From a virus, in the IMG/VR virus record IMGVR_UViG_3300013136_000032, positions 1 through 29,442 of that record: 29,442 bases of DNA. One strand, written 5' to 3'. Positions 7,228 through 14,567 of the stretch are shown one piece after another (position 1 is the first letter of the stretch; every line of letters starts with the position of its first letter). The notes under the pieces are model-generated. The model saw nothing but the letters and a program-made list of their open reading frames with translations. It made no database searches and was not told the origin of the DNA. A program made the translations under genes and the position numbers.

Positions 7228-8238
7228 ATGATAGAGAACTGCCCAAATGTTTTGTGCAAACTAAATATTTTTGTTTCCCTATATGGAATTGATAGTCCTG
7301 ATATATCTAAAAAAATTAGTATAATTAATAGTTTTGGAGATAGAAGACAACGTGAGAACTGTCTGGGTTATATTGAACCTTATTTTAAAAATTACGTTCT
7401 AGCATTTGATTTTATAGTAGATTCTAAAAAAATTAGTCATGAATTAACTAATCTATACCTAGATTGTACAACTAAAAATCTAAGAGCTGATATAAATATA
7501 TTAGATACTAAGGAAGGTCGTAAATTAGAACTTTTAATTAATGAGAATTTAGTTGCATTTAAAATTAATACATATAATGTTGCTGGTTCTTTAAGATTTC
7601 ATAGTATTAATGCATATTATGTTAGTAATGGTGATATAATAAAAAATCAATTAACCAAAATAGTGGATAAGAAAAATATGAAGGAAAAAATCATGAATGA
7701 AAATAAAAGGTATATTAAATATTTTTTATCTAGAGAATTGAATTGTAGTGTTGATGCAGCACAAATGAAAAGATTAAACAGTCCTTTAAAAATTTTTTCC
7801 GAAACAATAATAGAAGGAGAAGAGGAACAATTTCGGTCTTTCCCCATTAATAAAATAGATAGTAATTCATTAGTTTTACAATATAATGATGAGCATATTA
7901 TTAATTATTTGATAGAAAGGTGGATGTTAAGAGCTTTTAGCTTAAATAATGAAATTGATAGTTTTGTGGTTCCTAAATGTTTACAGGATTTAAAGGAAAA
8001 TGAATTTAGAAATGATATTTTATATTTTGTTACGGATAAAAATAACACTGTTATACATTATTCTCTATTAATAGGAGCATATCCCATAAGTAAATTATCT
8101 GAATTAGATTCAAATAGAACGGTAATAGTTAATGTAGCATTTAATTTTAGAGATTCAATAAATTCTAAATGTGGTGTTTTAACAGATTATTGGATTTTAA
8201 ATGTTTGTAAAGATATATTGGAAACCGGAGGATTATGA
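7228..8238 (+). CDS. Hypothetical protein
   Basis: A 336-aa protein that I do not recognise. I chose the ATG at 7228 because AAGGATGAGGA lies about 9 nt before it; the longer frame from 7183 reads back into the epimerase gene. The sequence is I/N/K/S-rich and mixed alpha/beta with no clear catalytic motif. The C-terminal part (residues about 255-336) contains beta-like stretches (I-L-Y-F-V-T-D-K-N-N-T-V-I-H-Y-S-L-L-I-G). Its stop overlaps the ATG of a 46-aa gene. It sits after the epimerase gene in the same unit, but I see no glycosyltransferase signature. Confidence 0.75.
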   Translation: MIENCPNVLCKLNIFVSLYGIDSPDISKKISIINSFGDRRQRENCLGYIEPYFKNYVLAFDFIVDSKKISHELTNLYLDCTTKNLRADINILDTKEGRKLELLINENLVAFKINTYNVAGSLRFHSINAYYVSNGDIIKNQLTKIVDKKNMKEKIMNENKRYIKYFLSRELNCSVDAAQMKRLNSPLKIFSETIIEGEEEQFRSFPINKIDSNSLVLQYNDEHIINYLIERWMLRAFSLNNEIDSFVVPKCLQDLKENEFRNDILYFVTDKNNTVIHYSLLIGAYPISKLSELDSNRTVIVNVAFNFRDSINSKCGVLTDYWILNVCKDILETGGL

Positions 8239-8375
8239 AAATTGTGCTAGTTGATACATTGCCAGAAAAGATAGAATTGTATAATTTGATAGTAAGAGTT
8301 AATTTTTCCTATAATTATCTTAAATTAAATGATTCTAAAGTTGAACAATACATTCACTCTTATATTTGTGAATGA
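8235..8375 (+). CDS. Small hypothetical protein (46 aa)
   Basis: The ATG lies in an ATGA overlap with the previous stop and follows a GGAGG ribosome site by about 5 nt; the frame runs to TGA at 8373-8375. The product starts M-K-I-V-L-V-D-T-L-P-E-K-I-E-L-Y, a plausible folded beginning. No family recognised. Good start signals and tight coupling make it more likely real than chance. A truncated relic of a larger gene is an alternative. Confidence 0.5.
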   Translation: MKIVLVDTLPEKIELYNLIVRVNFSYNYLKLNDSKVEQYIHSYICE

Positions 8376-8403
8376 AAATAAAAACCAGAAAGGATTAACA
8401 AAG

Positions 8404-8988
8404 ATGAAGTGGGAATTAAATGTTGCTGAAGTAAAAAAGGTAAAAAAGTACAATGTGGGTTATGAGATTCGTGATGAAGTAATTGATGGATCTCCCTTTG
8501 GTATTAAGAATTTTAATATTAGGAGAGTATATGATACTGCCACAGGTCTCCTTGTGGGCGATTTGAAGCTAGCACGAATACTATATAGTCGTCTTCATAT
8601 TAAACCATACAGGATGACTAAAGAACAGAAGGTTGCTCGTATTGGTAGATCTCGAAAAGGTACTTATATATGGAACAATCAAGAAATTAGGCTTTTTAAA
8701 GCAGGGGATATTATTATAGCGGAAGATGCTAGTTTGTATAGTTTTCTAGAATTATATTATGCTAAAAACTCTAAAAATGTTGAGAAATTAGAGAATAATA
8801 GTTTTAAAATTAAAAATAAGGATCAAGCAGAACGAATTGCTACTCTATATCTAACTGGGATAAAATTAAATGGAGAATGTTTTGATTTTCCAATACCTTA
8901 TTTAAGTGCCGATACATGTAATACTACTAATACCTCGGAATCTGGATCTAGTGATACTACTGGTAAACTTGTGGATGCTGTAGTTTAA
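8404..8988 (+). CDS. Hypothetical protein, possibly structural
   Basis: A 194-aa protein with no recognised family. The ATG at 8404 is chosen for its AGAAAGGA site; an upstream in-frame start at 8329 lies inside the preceding small gene. The N-terminal 130 residues are basic and compact (for example Y-D-T-A-T-G-L-L-V-G-D-L). The last 25 are a Ser/Thr-rich linker ending in G-K-L-V-D-A-V-V. Its richer use of GC-ending codons resembles the capsid gene more than its neighbours, which hints at strong expression. It lies directly before tRNA-Pro. Confidence 0.75.
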   Translation: MKWELNVAEVKKVKKYNVGYEIRDEVIDGSPFGIKNFNIRRVYDTATGLLVGDLKLARILYSRLHIKPYRMTKEQKVARIGRSRKGTYIWNNQEIRLFKAGDIIIAEDASLYSFLELYYAKNSKNVEKLENNSFKIKNKDQAERIATLYLTGIKLNGECFDFPIPYLSADTCNTTNTSESGSSDTTGKLVDAVV

Positions 8989-9009
8989 AATATAATTATG
9001 AAAGGAAAT

Positions 9010-9082
9010 CGGGGTGTAGCTCAGTTGGTAGAGTCCCGGTTTTGGGAACCGGTTGTCGGAGGTTCAAATCCTCTCACCCCGA
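9010..9082 (+). tRNA. tRNA-Pro, anticodon TGG
   Basis: A full cloverleaf: acceptor CGGGGTG/CACCCCG with discriminator A, D arm GCTC/GAGT, anticodon stem CCGGT/ACCGG with loop TTTGGGA (anticodon TGG, reading CCA), and T arm GGAGG/CCTCT with loop TTCAAAT. C1-G72 is typical of bacterial tRNA-Pro. No CCA is encoded. It would suit the A-ending codon preference of this AT-rich genome. Confidence 0.95.
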
Positions 9083-9110
9083 TACTTAAATTTGACGGAG
9101 ATTCAAACGA

Positions 9111-9188
9111 ATGAATTTTAGAGGATGTAATGATATATCACAATATCAAACGAAAGAAATAACCTATCGATCTAGAAAGGTTAAATGA
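9111..9188 (+). CDS. Possible 25-aa microprotein
   Basis: A short frame between tRNA-Pro and the serpin-like gene. Its TGA overlaps the next ATG (ATGA), and GACGGAG lies upstream of its own ATG. The product (M-N-F-R-G-C-N-D-I-S-Q-Y) is not recognisable. It may only serve as a leader coupling translation to the next gene, or be chance. Confidence 0.28.
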   Translation: MNFRGCNDISQYQTKEITYRSRKVK

Positions 9189-10138
9189 AAATGGATTTCA
9201 ACAATATTTATAATTTATCTATTAATAGTTTATATAATTATTTTGAACATGAATATAATAAAAATCTAGCATTTAATGTTGCTAATTTATCTAAAACATT
9301 TGAGCAAGTGAATTTATTTTGTAACTATGAAACAGATATTGGGTTTAAGACTATTTTTACAGTTGATGATTTTAATAAACTTGCTTGGTGGTCATGGGTA
9401 AATGATATTGTGAAAGATTTTGGAAAATTAAAAGATTTTACTGTAGTTGATTTTAAAGATAAATTAAAAATTAAAAATGAAATTAATGATTGGTTTATAA
9501 ATAAATGTGGAAAGTCTTTAGAGTATGATTTTAACAATGATATTATATTGTTAGCTGTTTGGTCTCTATATAAAATAAAATATTCTAAAAGATTTTATCC
9601 GGCATACATAGATACCCCGTTTTATAATTCAGATGAAAGTCTAACTAATGTGTCATATATGTATTCTGATAGATATGTAAATTTATTTGAAAATAGTAAC
9701 TATGCTAGAATTGACTTTGAAATGAATGAAATATATGATATGACAATTGTAGTTCCAAAAAATATGCACGAATCTATTTTTTATTATGGATTACAAAATA
9801 ATAATAGTATTATACAAGAAAAAATTAGGTTAATTATTCCTAAAATTAAATTTGATACAATTTTTGATTTTAATTTAAAAAATATTGAATTATATAGAAG
9901 ATTACTTAGAGATAAAAAATTAGATTTAGATAATATTCATATGCTTTCTAAAGTATGGTTTGAATTGGACTACACTAGTTTGAATAGTGAAACCTTAACC
10001 ATTACAGGATATAGTGGTAGTCCTGGATATAAAGAAGATAAATTAGAAAAAATAGTGTTAATAAATAAACCTTTCTGGATTTATATTAAGAATAAAAAGT
10101 GTTATGCTGAGATTATAGCAAGAGTGAATCATTTATGA
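9185..10138 (+). CDS. Serpin-like protein (divergent serpin superfamily)
   Basis: A 317-aa protein whose segments follow the serpin order. F-T-V-V-D-F (85-90) and K-N-E-I-N-D-W-F with G-K-S-L-E (97-113) match the helix F region. I-I-L-L-A-V-W-S-L-Y-K-I-K-Y (120-133) matches strand 3A (usually L-V-N-A-I-Y-F-K-G). V-S-Y-M-Y-S (156-161) and D-M-T-I-V-V-P-K (185-192) match the P-M-M and M-x-I-x-L-P segments. I-I-P-K-I-K-F with F-D-F-N-L (217-231) matches L-P-K-F-K-F. L-S-K-V (254-257) begins strand 5A, and N-K-P-F-W-I-Y-I (294-301) with A-R-V-N (312-315) matches the end. The hinge lacks the Gly and Ala run of inhibitory serpins and the strand after L-S-K-V is short, so inhibition is doubtful. Serpins are very rare in phages. 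This rests on eye alignment only. Confidence 0.58.
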   Translation: MKMDFNNIYNLSINSLYNYFEHEYNKNLAFNVANLSKTFEQVNLFCNYETDIGFKTIFTVDDFNKLAWWSWVNDIVKDFGKLKDFTVVDFKDKLKIKNEINDWFINKCGKSLEYDFNNDIILLAVWSLYKIKYSKRFYPAYIDTPFYNSDESLTNVSYMYSDRYVNLFENSNYARIDFEMNEIYDMTIVVPKNMHESIFYYGLQNNNSIIQEKIRLIIPKIKFDTIFDFNLKNIELYRRLLRDKKLDLDNIHMLSKVWFELDYTSLNSETLTITGYSGSPGYKEDKLEKIVLINKPFWIYIKNKKCYAEIIARVNHL

Positions 10139-10314
10139 CTAGAACAAATATTAAAACAACAATTGTGAATAATGATGATTATAAAAGTAGGTTTATTAAA
10201 AATGACGAATCTTGGGATACATCTGTATCTCTACAAATCGAAGACGAATTTTTTGATGAAGATATTGTAACCATAATAGGAAAAGGTTGTGGTAGAGTTG
10301 ATAGTAGTAAATAA
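10135..10314 (+). CDS. Small acidic hypothetical protein (59 aa)
   Basis: The ATG overlaps the serpin-like gene's stop (ATGA) and the frame runs to TAA at 10312-10314. The product is polar and acidic in its second half (E-D-E-F-F-D-E-D-I-V) and ends K-G-C-G-R-V-D-S-S-K. Not recognised. Coupling to the serpin-like gene suggests co-expression. Confidence 0.55.
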   Translation: MTRTNIKTTIVNNDDYKSRFIKNDESWDTSVSLQIEDEFFDEDIVTIIGKGCGRVDSSK

Positions 10315-10337
10315 TTTACGAGAATGAATGGAATGAA

Positions 10338-10733
10338 ATGAATCCAGAAGAAATAATTCAAACATTTGTTGAATATGATAGTAATAAAAAAAGATTGTGG
10401 AATTTATATCAATATGTAATGCAACTTTTTAAAGAAAATTATAATTCGGATCAAATTATGATAATTGTAAATATGGAATCTGAATACCATTTGAATTTAA
10501 AAAATAATATAATCGGGTATAGAAAAAAAATGAACTCAAGATCTAAGTATAAAAAAATTAATTTTTATGAAGATACTCATATTTTCATTGATCTTTTAAA
10601 AAATATTTTTTATCACAACTGTAAAATATTTATATGGAAAAGAGACGATTGTTCTGGAAAATGGAGACCAGTATTTTGTAAAGTTCCAAATCTTACATTT
10701 AACGTTATAACAGAAAATCTTCTTGTTATTTGA
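10338..10733 (+). CDS. Hypothetical protein
   Basis: A 131-aa protein of unknown function, with aromatic and lysine-rich helices at residues 5-60 and a beta-like end (K-I-F-I-W-K-R-D-D, then P-V-F-C-K-V-P). The ribosome site is weak (GAATGG). The end lies 13 bases before the start I chose for the kinase-like gene, whose upstream ribosome site overlaps this gene's stop. No motif supports a function. Confidence 0.65.
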   Translation: MNPEEIIQTFVEYDSNKKRLWNLYQYVMQLFKENYNSDQIMIIVNMESEYHLNLKNNIIGYRKKMNSRSKYKKINFYEDTHIFIDLLKNIFYHNCKIFIWKRDDCSGKWRPVFCKVPNLTFNVITENLLVI

Positions 10734-10746
10734 GGAAAGGAAGAAT

Positions 10747-11388
10747 ATGCAAAGTTTTTATACTTTTGAAGGTCCAAATTTAATTTGTGATTTGGTAGTT
10801 AAAAAAATATATAAAGTGATATTAATGAGTAATTTAAATGATGTTTTGTACTGTTATAAATTTCCAGGATCTATATATAGTTCGATTTCAGTATTAAAAA
10901 AATCTTTGTGTGCTATAGCCGATTTACATCTAATGTGCGCGGATTTATCTGAATTTACAGATAAATCTTTAGTTCCAGCTTTGAGAAAAGAAAATAGTGT
11001 CATCATTTTAAATAGATATATTGATTATATATTTGCCACTTATCATATTAAAAATATTTCATATGATATAATTAATAATTATGTGTATACCGCATCAAAA
11101 GGATGTGTTCCAAATTTAACTTTCTTTTTAGATATGAATATTAAAGATATGAATTTTTTTGATGTTACTACAAATTTCATTTCTGAAAACGAAATGAATA
11201 TAACTATTACAGACAATATGATAAAAGAAGATATGACTCTTTATGAAGAAGAAAAAAAGGTTTTATTAAAAAGAGCACAAAAAGACCCTAGTCGTTTTCG
11301 TGTTATTGAAGTAAGTCATAGTTTAGACGGGATGATAGAAAATATCTATAATGAAATTAAAAATGATATGTGTAGGAGGAAAAATTAG
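10747..11388 (+). CDS. Thymidylate-kinase-like protein lacking the P-loop
   Basis: A 213-aa protein, the size of bacterial dTMP kinase (Tmk), which phosphorylates dTMP for DNA synthesis. Family features are the start Y-T-F-E-G-P, V-I-I-L-N-R-Y-I-D-Y (86-95, where active enzymes have D-R-Y), P-N-L-T-F-F-L-D-M-N, and the final helix after S-R-F-R-V-I-E-V. In place of the Walker A loop after F-E-G (usually x-D-G-x-G-K-S/T) it reads P-N-L-I-C-D, with no Gly, Lys or Ser/Thr. ATP binding in the usual way is therefore unlikely. It may be a pseudoenzyme, a regulator of another kinase, or a decayed gene kept in frame. I chose the ATG after AGGAAAGGAAG. Nearby genes are also nucleotide-related. Confidence 0.62.
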   Translation: MQSFYTFEGPNLICDLVVKKIYKVILMSNLNDVLYCYKFPGSIYSSISVLKKSLCAIADLHLMCADLSEFTDKSLVPALRKENSVIILNRYIDYIFATYHIKNISYDIINNYVYTASKGCVPNLTFFLDMNIKDMNFFDVTTNFISENEMNITITDNMIKEDMTLYEEEKKVLLKRAQKDPSRFRVIEVSHSLDGMIENIYNEIKNDMCRRKN

Positions 11389-11443
11389 AAATAATATATT
11401 GTAATAATTCTTTTTATAGATAGGGAAAGTGATATATTTTGTT

Positions 11444-12043
11444 ATGAATATTTTAATTTTAGATACTGAAGCAACCGGATTTTTCTCCAAGAAACCTTTT
11501 AATGATCCTGGACAATCTGCAATAATACAACTGGCTTTTCAACTATACGAATATGATATAAATAGTAAAAAAAATAAACTAAGAAGTGCTTTTAACTCAT
11601 TGATTAAACCTGAATTTTTTTCATACATACCCGAGGAATCCTATAACGTACATAAAATTTCATTTCAAAATTGTCTAGATTATGGGATTCCTCTTAAATT
11701 AGCAACTGAATCCTTTATAAGGAACTTAAATAAAACTGATGTATTAGCGGGACATGGTATAGCATATGATACGAGAGCTATGTATATAACGTTTCAAGCA
11801 TGTGGAGTTAAAGAAGAGTTTCTAGAGAAATTAAAAAATGTTAAAAAATTTGATACACAGCAAAAAGCCCGAAAAATAGTTAATATCAAAGATAAAAATA
11901 ATAGAATAAAAATTCCATCATTAAATGAATGTGTATCCTATTTATTTGGACATAATATAGAGAATGCTCATGATGCATTAGTTGATGTAGATTATTGTTC
12001 AAAAGTGGTTTTCAAATTATTTGAAATGGGAATTCCTATTTAG
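11444..12043 (+). CDS. DnaQ-like DEDDh 3'-5' exonuclease
   Basis: A 199-aa protein with all exonuclease motifs: Exo I I-L-D-T-E-A-T-G (D7, E9), Exo II G-H-G-I-A-Y-D (D109), Exo III H-D-A-L-V-D-V-D (H176, D181). The four acidic residues and the histidine bind two metals and remove 3' nucleotides. The protein is a lone domain, not fused to a polymerase, so it may proofread, process RNA or DNA ends, or degrade host nucleic acid. I prefer the ATG at 11444 because it gives the usual short lead-in to Exo I; a GTG at 11429 is possible. The 3' end runs 13 nt from the next gene's ATG. Confidence 0.88.
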   Translation: MNILILDTEATGFFSKKPFNDPGQSAIIQLAFQLYEYDINSKKNKLRSAFNSLIKPEFFSYIPEESYNVHKISFQNCLDYGIPLKLATESFIRNLNKTDVLAGHGIAYDTRAMYITFQACGVKEEFLEKLKNVKKFDTQQKARKIVNIKDKNNRIKIPSLNECVSYLFGHNIENAHDALVDVDYCSKVVFKLFEMGIPI

Positions 12044-12056
12044 AAAGAGATATATT

Positions 12057-12740
12057 ATGTCCATTTTTACACAACAACTAAGAAACTATGATGAAATTGG
12101 TATACCTTTAACATGTAAAGAATTAAATGAATATGAAGAAAAAGAGATTGATTTTCTAAATGATTTGGAATTAGATTTTCTTTGCTGTAAATACATTCTA
12201 AATTATCGATGGATATATAATTCCAGTAAAAGAGAGAGATTGTTTGTATCAAATAGTTATCCCATTCCTTGGGGAATATGTAGTGATAATACAACTCCTT
12301 TAGCTAAAGATTGGAATGCATATTTGCCTAATTATCATGGAAGTGATAACGATTGTAGTATTTTTCTATATGAATATATAAGAAAAAGTGGTTTTAATGT
12401 CACAATAGATATTGAATATAAAAAAAATAAGAACTCATTGGATAATTTCATGGTTTTAATGAAAATACAAAATAGAAGTTATATTGAAAAAGGATGTTTT
12501 CTAAAATCTTGTTTAGACAATATATTTATGAGAGATATTTTAAAAGATTACCTAATTAAAGATAACTTTGTTTCTGTTGATAATTTTAGGGAGTTCATTA
12601 ATGTGGATAAATATAAATTAAGGTCGTTAATGAACAATATAAATATTATATATTCCAGTATTGACCATAAAATATATTTAAAAGAATTAATGGAAATAGA
12701 TAATTATTTAAAATATTTTGAGCAAATAACAGAAAGGTAA
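12057..12740 (+). CDS. Hypothetical protein
   Basis: A 227-aa protein, not recognised. I chose the ATG at 12057, after AAAGAGA, over one inside the exonuclease gene at 12021. The N-terminal half holds aromatic, Cys-containing segments (L-D-F-L-C-C-K-Y-I-L-N-Y-R-W) and a Y-P-I-P-W-G-I-C stretch. The C-terminal half is helical and charged. No known motif or membrane span. It lies in the accessory run between the exonuclease and a zinc-binding protein. Confidence 0.7.
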   Translation: MSIFTQQLRNYDEIGIPLTCKELNEYEEKEIDFLNDLELDFLCCKYILNYRWIYNSSKRERLFVSNSYPIPWGICSDNTTPLAKDWNAYLPNYHGSDNDCSIFLYEYIRKSGFNVTIDIEYKKNKNSLDNFMVLMKIQNRSYIEKGCFLKSCLDNIFMRDILKDYLIKDNFVSVDNFREFINVDKYKLRSLMNNINIIYSSIDHKIYLKELMEIDNYLKYFEQITER

Positions 12741-12745
12741 AATTA

Positions 12746-13006
12746 ATGCAAATTGAAATTTGTGATAATTGTAAAAATAGAAGTTTAGATACCAAAAGAT
12801 TATTGTTAACTACTGGACAGGATTTTGATACAGGAACGGGAGAAAATTATTATTTTGATTCAACACATTCATTTTGTTTTGACTGCACTCATGAAATATT
12901 AATTTATACGTTACGTGTTTTAAGATCTCAAAATAAAGAATTATATTATAATATCTGTCAAGAAATTAAAAATACTTTTGTTTTAGGAATAGAGGAGCAA
13001 TTATGA
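12746..13006 (+). CDS. Small putative zinc-binding protein
   Basis: An 86-aa protein with two CX2C pairs (C6/C9 and C44/C47) that could bind one zinc, the second within H-S-F-C-F-D-C-T-H. The region between (G-Q-D-F-D-T-G-T-G-E-N-Y-Y-F-D) is beta-like and the last 30 residues are helical. No family assigned. The stop overlaps the ATG of the HAD gene. A nucleic-acid or protein-binding role is likely for such ribbons, but it is an inference. Confidence 0.7.
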   Translation: MQIEICDNCKNRSLDTKRLLLTTGQDFDTGTGENYYFDSTHSFCFDCTHEILIYTLRVLRSQNKELYYNICQEIKNTFVLGIEEQL

Positions 13007-13596
13007 ATATTGCTTTCGATATTGATAATGTAATTTGCGATTTTTGGCATTTATTTAAAAAGAAATTTGTAGAGTTAGATTTAGAGTATGATGATGAATT
13101 ATATTATAATTATTTACCTTCTGAATATAATGCAAAAAAAATTATAAACGATTTATTAATTAAAAGAAGTAAAGAATTAATATTGTTACCAGAAGTAAAA
13201 AATTATATTTTACATTTTTATTATCTGTTTAATGAGAGATATCTAACCTTTATCACTGCTAGATATCCTGAAACTAGATTTAGTACAGAACAGTGTATGA
13301 AACAATGGTTTCCAGAAATTGAAAATATATTAATTGTATTCTCACATGAAGATAATAAAGGTAATTTTTTAGAGAATTATGAATATTTTGTTGATGATAG
13401 ATTAGAAAATTTACTTTCTTGCATTAATAAGAATAAAAAAAGGTTATATCTTGTAAATAAACCTTGGAATATGTTGGAGGAACAAAAGAGAATTGTTGAT
13501 GAAATAAATAAAATTAATTCTAATTTTATTTTAAGGGTAGATAATTTAAAAGAGGTTTTTGAAGATTATTGTATAATGGAGGGGTATGCAATATGA
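13003..13596 (+). CDS. HAD-like phosphatase, possible 5'(3')-deoxyribonucleotidase
   Basis: A 197-aa protein. The N-terminal A-F-D-I-D-N-V gives the DxD nucleophile pair (D6, D8). Motif II is F-I-T-A-R (T85), K119 is the likely motif III lysine, and F-V-D-D-R (D131, D132) is motif IV. The overall order and size fit the small HAD deoxyribonucleotidases that remove phosphate from dNMPs, often found in phages and near nucleotide salvage genes. The start overlaps the previous stop and the end overlaps the next ATG. Substrate is inferred; a polynucleotide 3'-phosphatase is less likely given the size and lack of a kinase domain. Confidence 0.82.
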   Translation: MNIAFDIDNVICDFWHLFKKKFVELDLEYDDELYYNYLPSEYNAKKIINDLLIKRSKELILLPEVKNYILHFYYLFNERYLTFITARYPETRFSTEQCMKQWFPEIENILIVFSHEDNKGNFLENYEYFVDDRLENLLSCINKNKKRLYLVNKPWNMLEEQKRIVDEINKINSNFILRVDNLKEVFEDYCIMEGYAI

Positions 13597-13967
13597 AATC
13601 AAAAGTTTTAATTGAAAAATTAAAAGAATTAGATCCGACCGGAGAAATTGAAGTTTGCGATGGTAATCAAGATATTCTTTGTTTGCAACTTAAACCGTCA
13701 TACTGGGATGGAAATAGTAAAGTGTTCATTAGAGATGAAAAGTTAAAGGGTTATAATATAAAAGGTGTTAAAATTTGTGAAAGTGGAAGCAAAATTAGTA
13801 TAATATCTTTAAGTTTGGAGGATGTAATTTGGGAAGATCCAAGTGTCGAAATTGATTTAAGTGATCTAAGTTCGGCATCACACATTGTAGAATATACTAA
13901 TGAAGTTAAGAAAATTAGGGCAGAAGCTTTGGAATTTAGAGAAAAGTATGAACAAAAAGAGGGGTGA
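13593..13967 (+). CDS. Conserved-type phage hypothetical protein
   Basis: A 124-aa protein starting M-K-S-K-V-L-I-E-K-L-K-E-L-D-P-T-G-E-I-E-V, a beginning seen in many small phage proteins of unknown function. A beta-rich middle (Q-L-K-P-S-Y-W-D-G) and a helical C-terminus follow. The ATG at 13593 overlaps the HAD stop and has GGAGGGG upstream. Its stop codon forms the loop of the hairpin at 13957-13976, so termination of translation and transcription coincide. Confidence 0.72.
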   Translation: MKSKVLIEKLKELDPTGEIEVCDGNQDILCLQLKPSYWDGNSKVFIRDEKLKGYNIKGVKICESGSKISIISLSLEDVIWEDPSVEIDLSDLSSASHIVEYTNEVKKIRAEALEFREKYEQKEG

Positions 13968-13976
13968 ACCCCTCTT
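13957..13976 (+). terminator. GC-rich hairpin at the gene's stop codon
   Basis: A perfect 8-bp stem (AAGAGGGG/CCCCTCTT) closes a TGAA loop that holds the stop codon of the preceding gene. There is no T-run directly after it, so it may be a 3' end stabiliser or part of the structured region that follows rather than a classic terminator. Confidence 0.5.
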
Positions 13977-13980
13977 AAAT

Positions 13981-14069
13981 TCTGCCCATATCGTGGAGTA
14001 GTTCTTTTTGCTCCACGATATATCTGGACTGTATGAAGACATCCAATTCGGGTAAGGATTAACTAAAGT
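13981..14069 (+). ncRNA. Structured intergenic region (candidate small RNA or 5' leader)
   Basis: After the hairpin at the gene end come two more. One is a perfect 11-bp stem, 13988-13998 with 14011-14021 (ATATCGTGGAG/CTCCACGATAT), with a 12-nt loop. The other is a 7-bp stem with one bulged C, 14025-14032 with 14039-14045, and a 6-nt loop. The stretch is visibly GC-richer than its flanks and has no open frame of note. An AAGGA site follows before the next ATG. It could be a phage small RNA, a leader controlling the deoxyribosyltransferase gene, or an mRNA processing site. No known riboswitch class is recognised. Confidence 0.45.
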
Positions 14070-14567
14070 ATGAAAATATATTTAGCAAGTCAATATGAAA
14101 ATAAAGTATTGTTACAATTTGTAAGAAAATTTATTCATGAAAATAATTATGACCATGAAATAATTAGTAGATGGATTGATAATCCGATTCTTACTTTGAA
14201 AGATGCATCCAGAATGGATTTTCAAGATTTACAATATGCTGATTTGGTTATAGCGTTTTATCCGGGAAAAGTGGGTACGTCAGCTGAATTAGGATTTGCT
14301 CTAGCAAAAAATATTCCAATTATATTTGTTTCTCCATTTAAGATAGAATTAGATAATGCAGAGTTGAATAATATCGGTATTCTTCCTGTTGGAAAATTAG
14401 TTAATTATTCAGATTTTTTAGAAAATACTAAGTTGGCATCGAATAAAGAAATCACTGAATATTTAGATAAGACATGTGGTATTATTGTAAATGATATTTC
14501 ATCTTGTTTGAGAATGTTAGATACATATGAACACTATTTAAAACATTCAGATGAAGGGGAATTATAG
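14070..14567 (+). CDS. Nucleoside 2-deoxyribosyltransferase-like protein
   Basis: A 165-aa protein. M-K-I-Y-L-A-S-Q-Y opens the fold, R-M-D-F-Q-D-L-Q-Y-A-D-L-V-I-A-F-Y-P-G holds the conserved aspartates, and G-T-S-A-E-L-G-F-A-L-A carries the likely nucleophile Glu (about residue 73), followed by P-I-I-F-V. This is the pattern of the NDT/DUF4406-like superfamily, which cleaves or exchanges the base of nucleosides or nucleotides. It fits the nearby kinase-like and nucleotidase genes as a salvage function. The exact substrate cannot be read; N-glycosidase or signalling-nucleotide hydrolase activity is possible. The gene has a structured leader. Confidence 0.8.
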   Translation: MKIYLASQYENKVLLQFVRKFIHENNYDHEIISRWIDNPILTLKDASRMDFQDLQYADLVIAFYPGKVGTSAELGFALAKNIPIIFVSPFKIELDNAELNNIGILPVGKLVNYSDFLENTKLASNKEITEYLDKTCGIIVNDISSCLRMLDTYEHYLKHSDEGEL

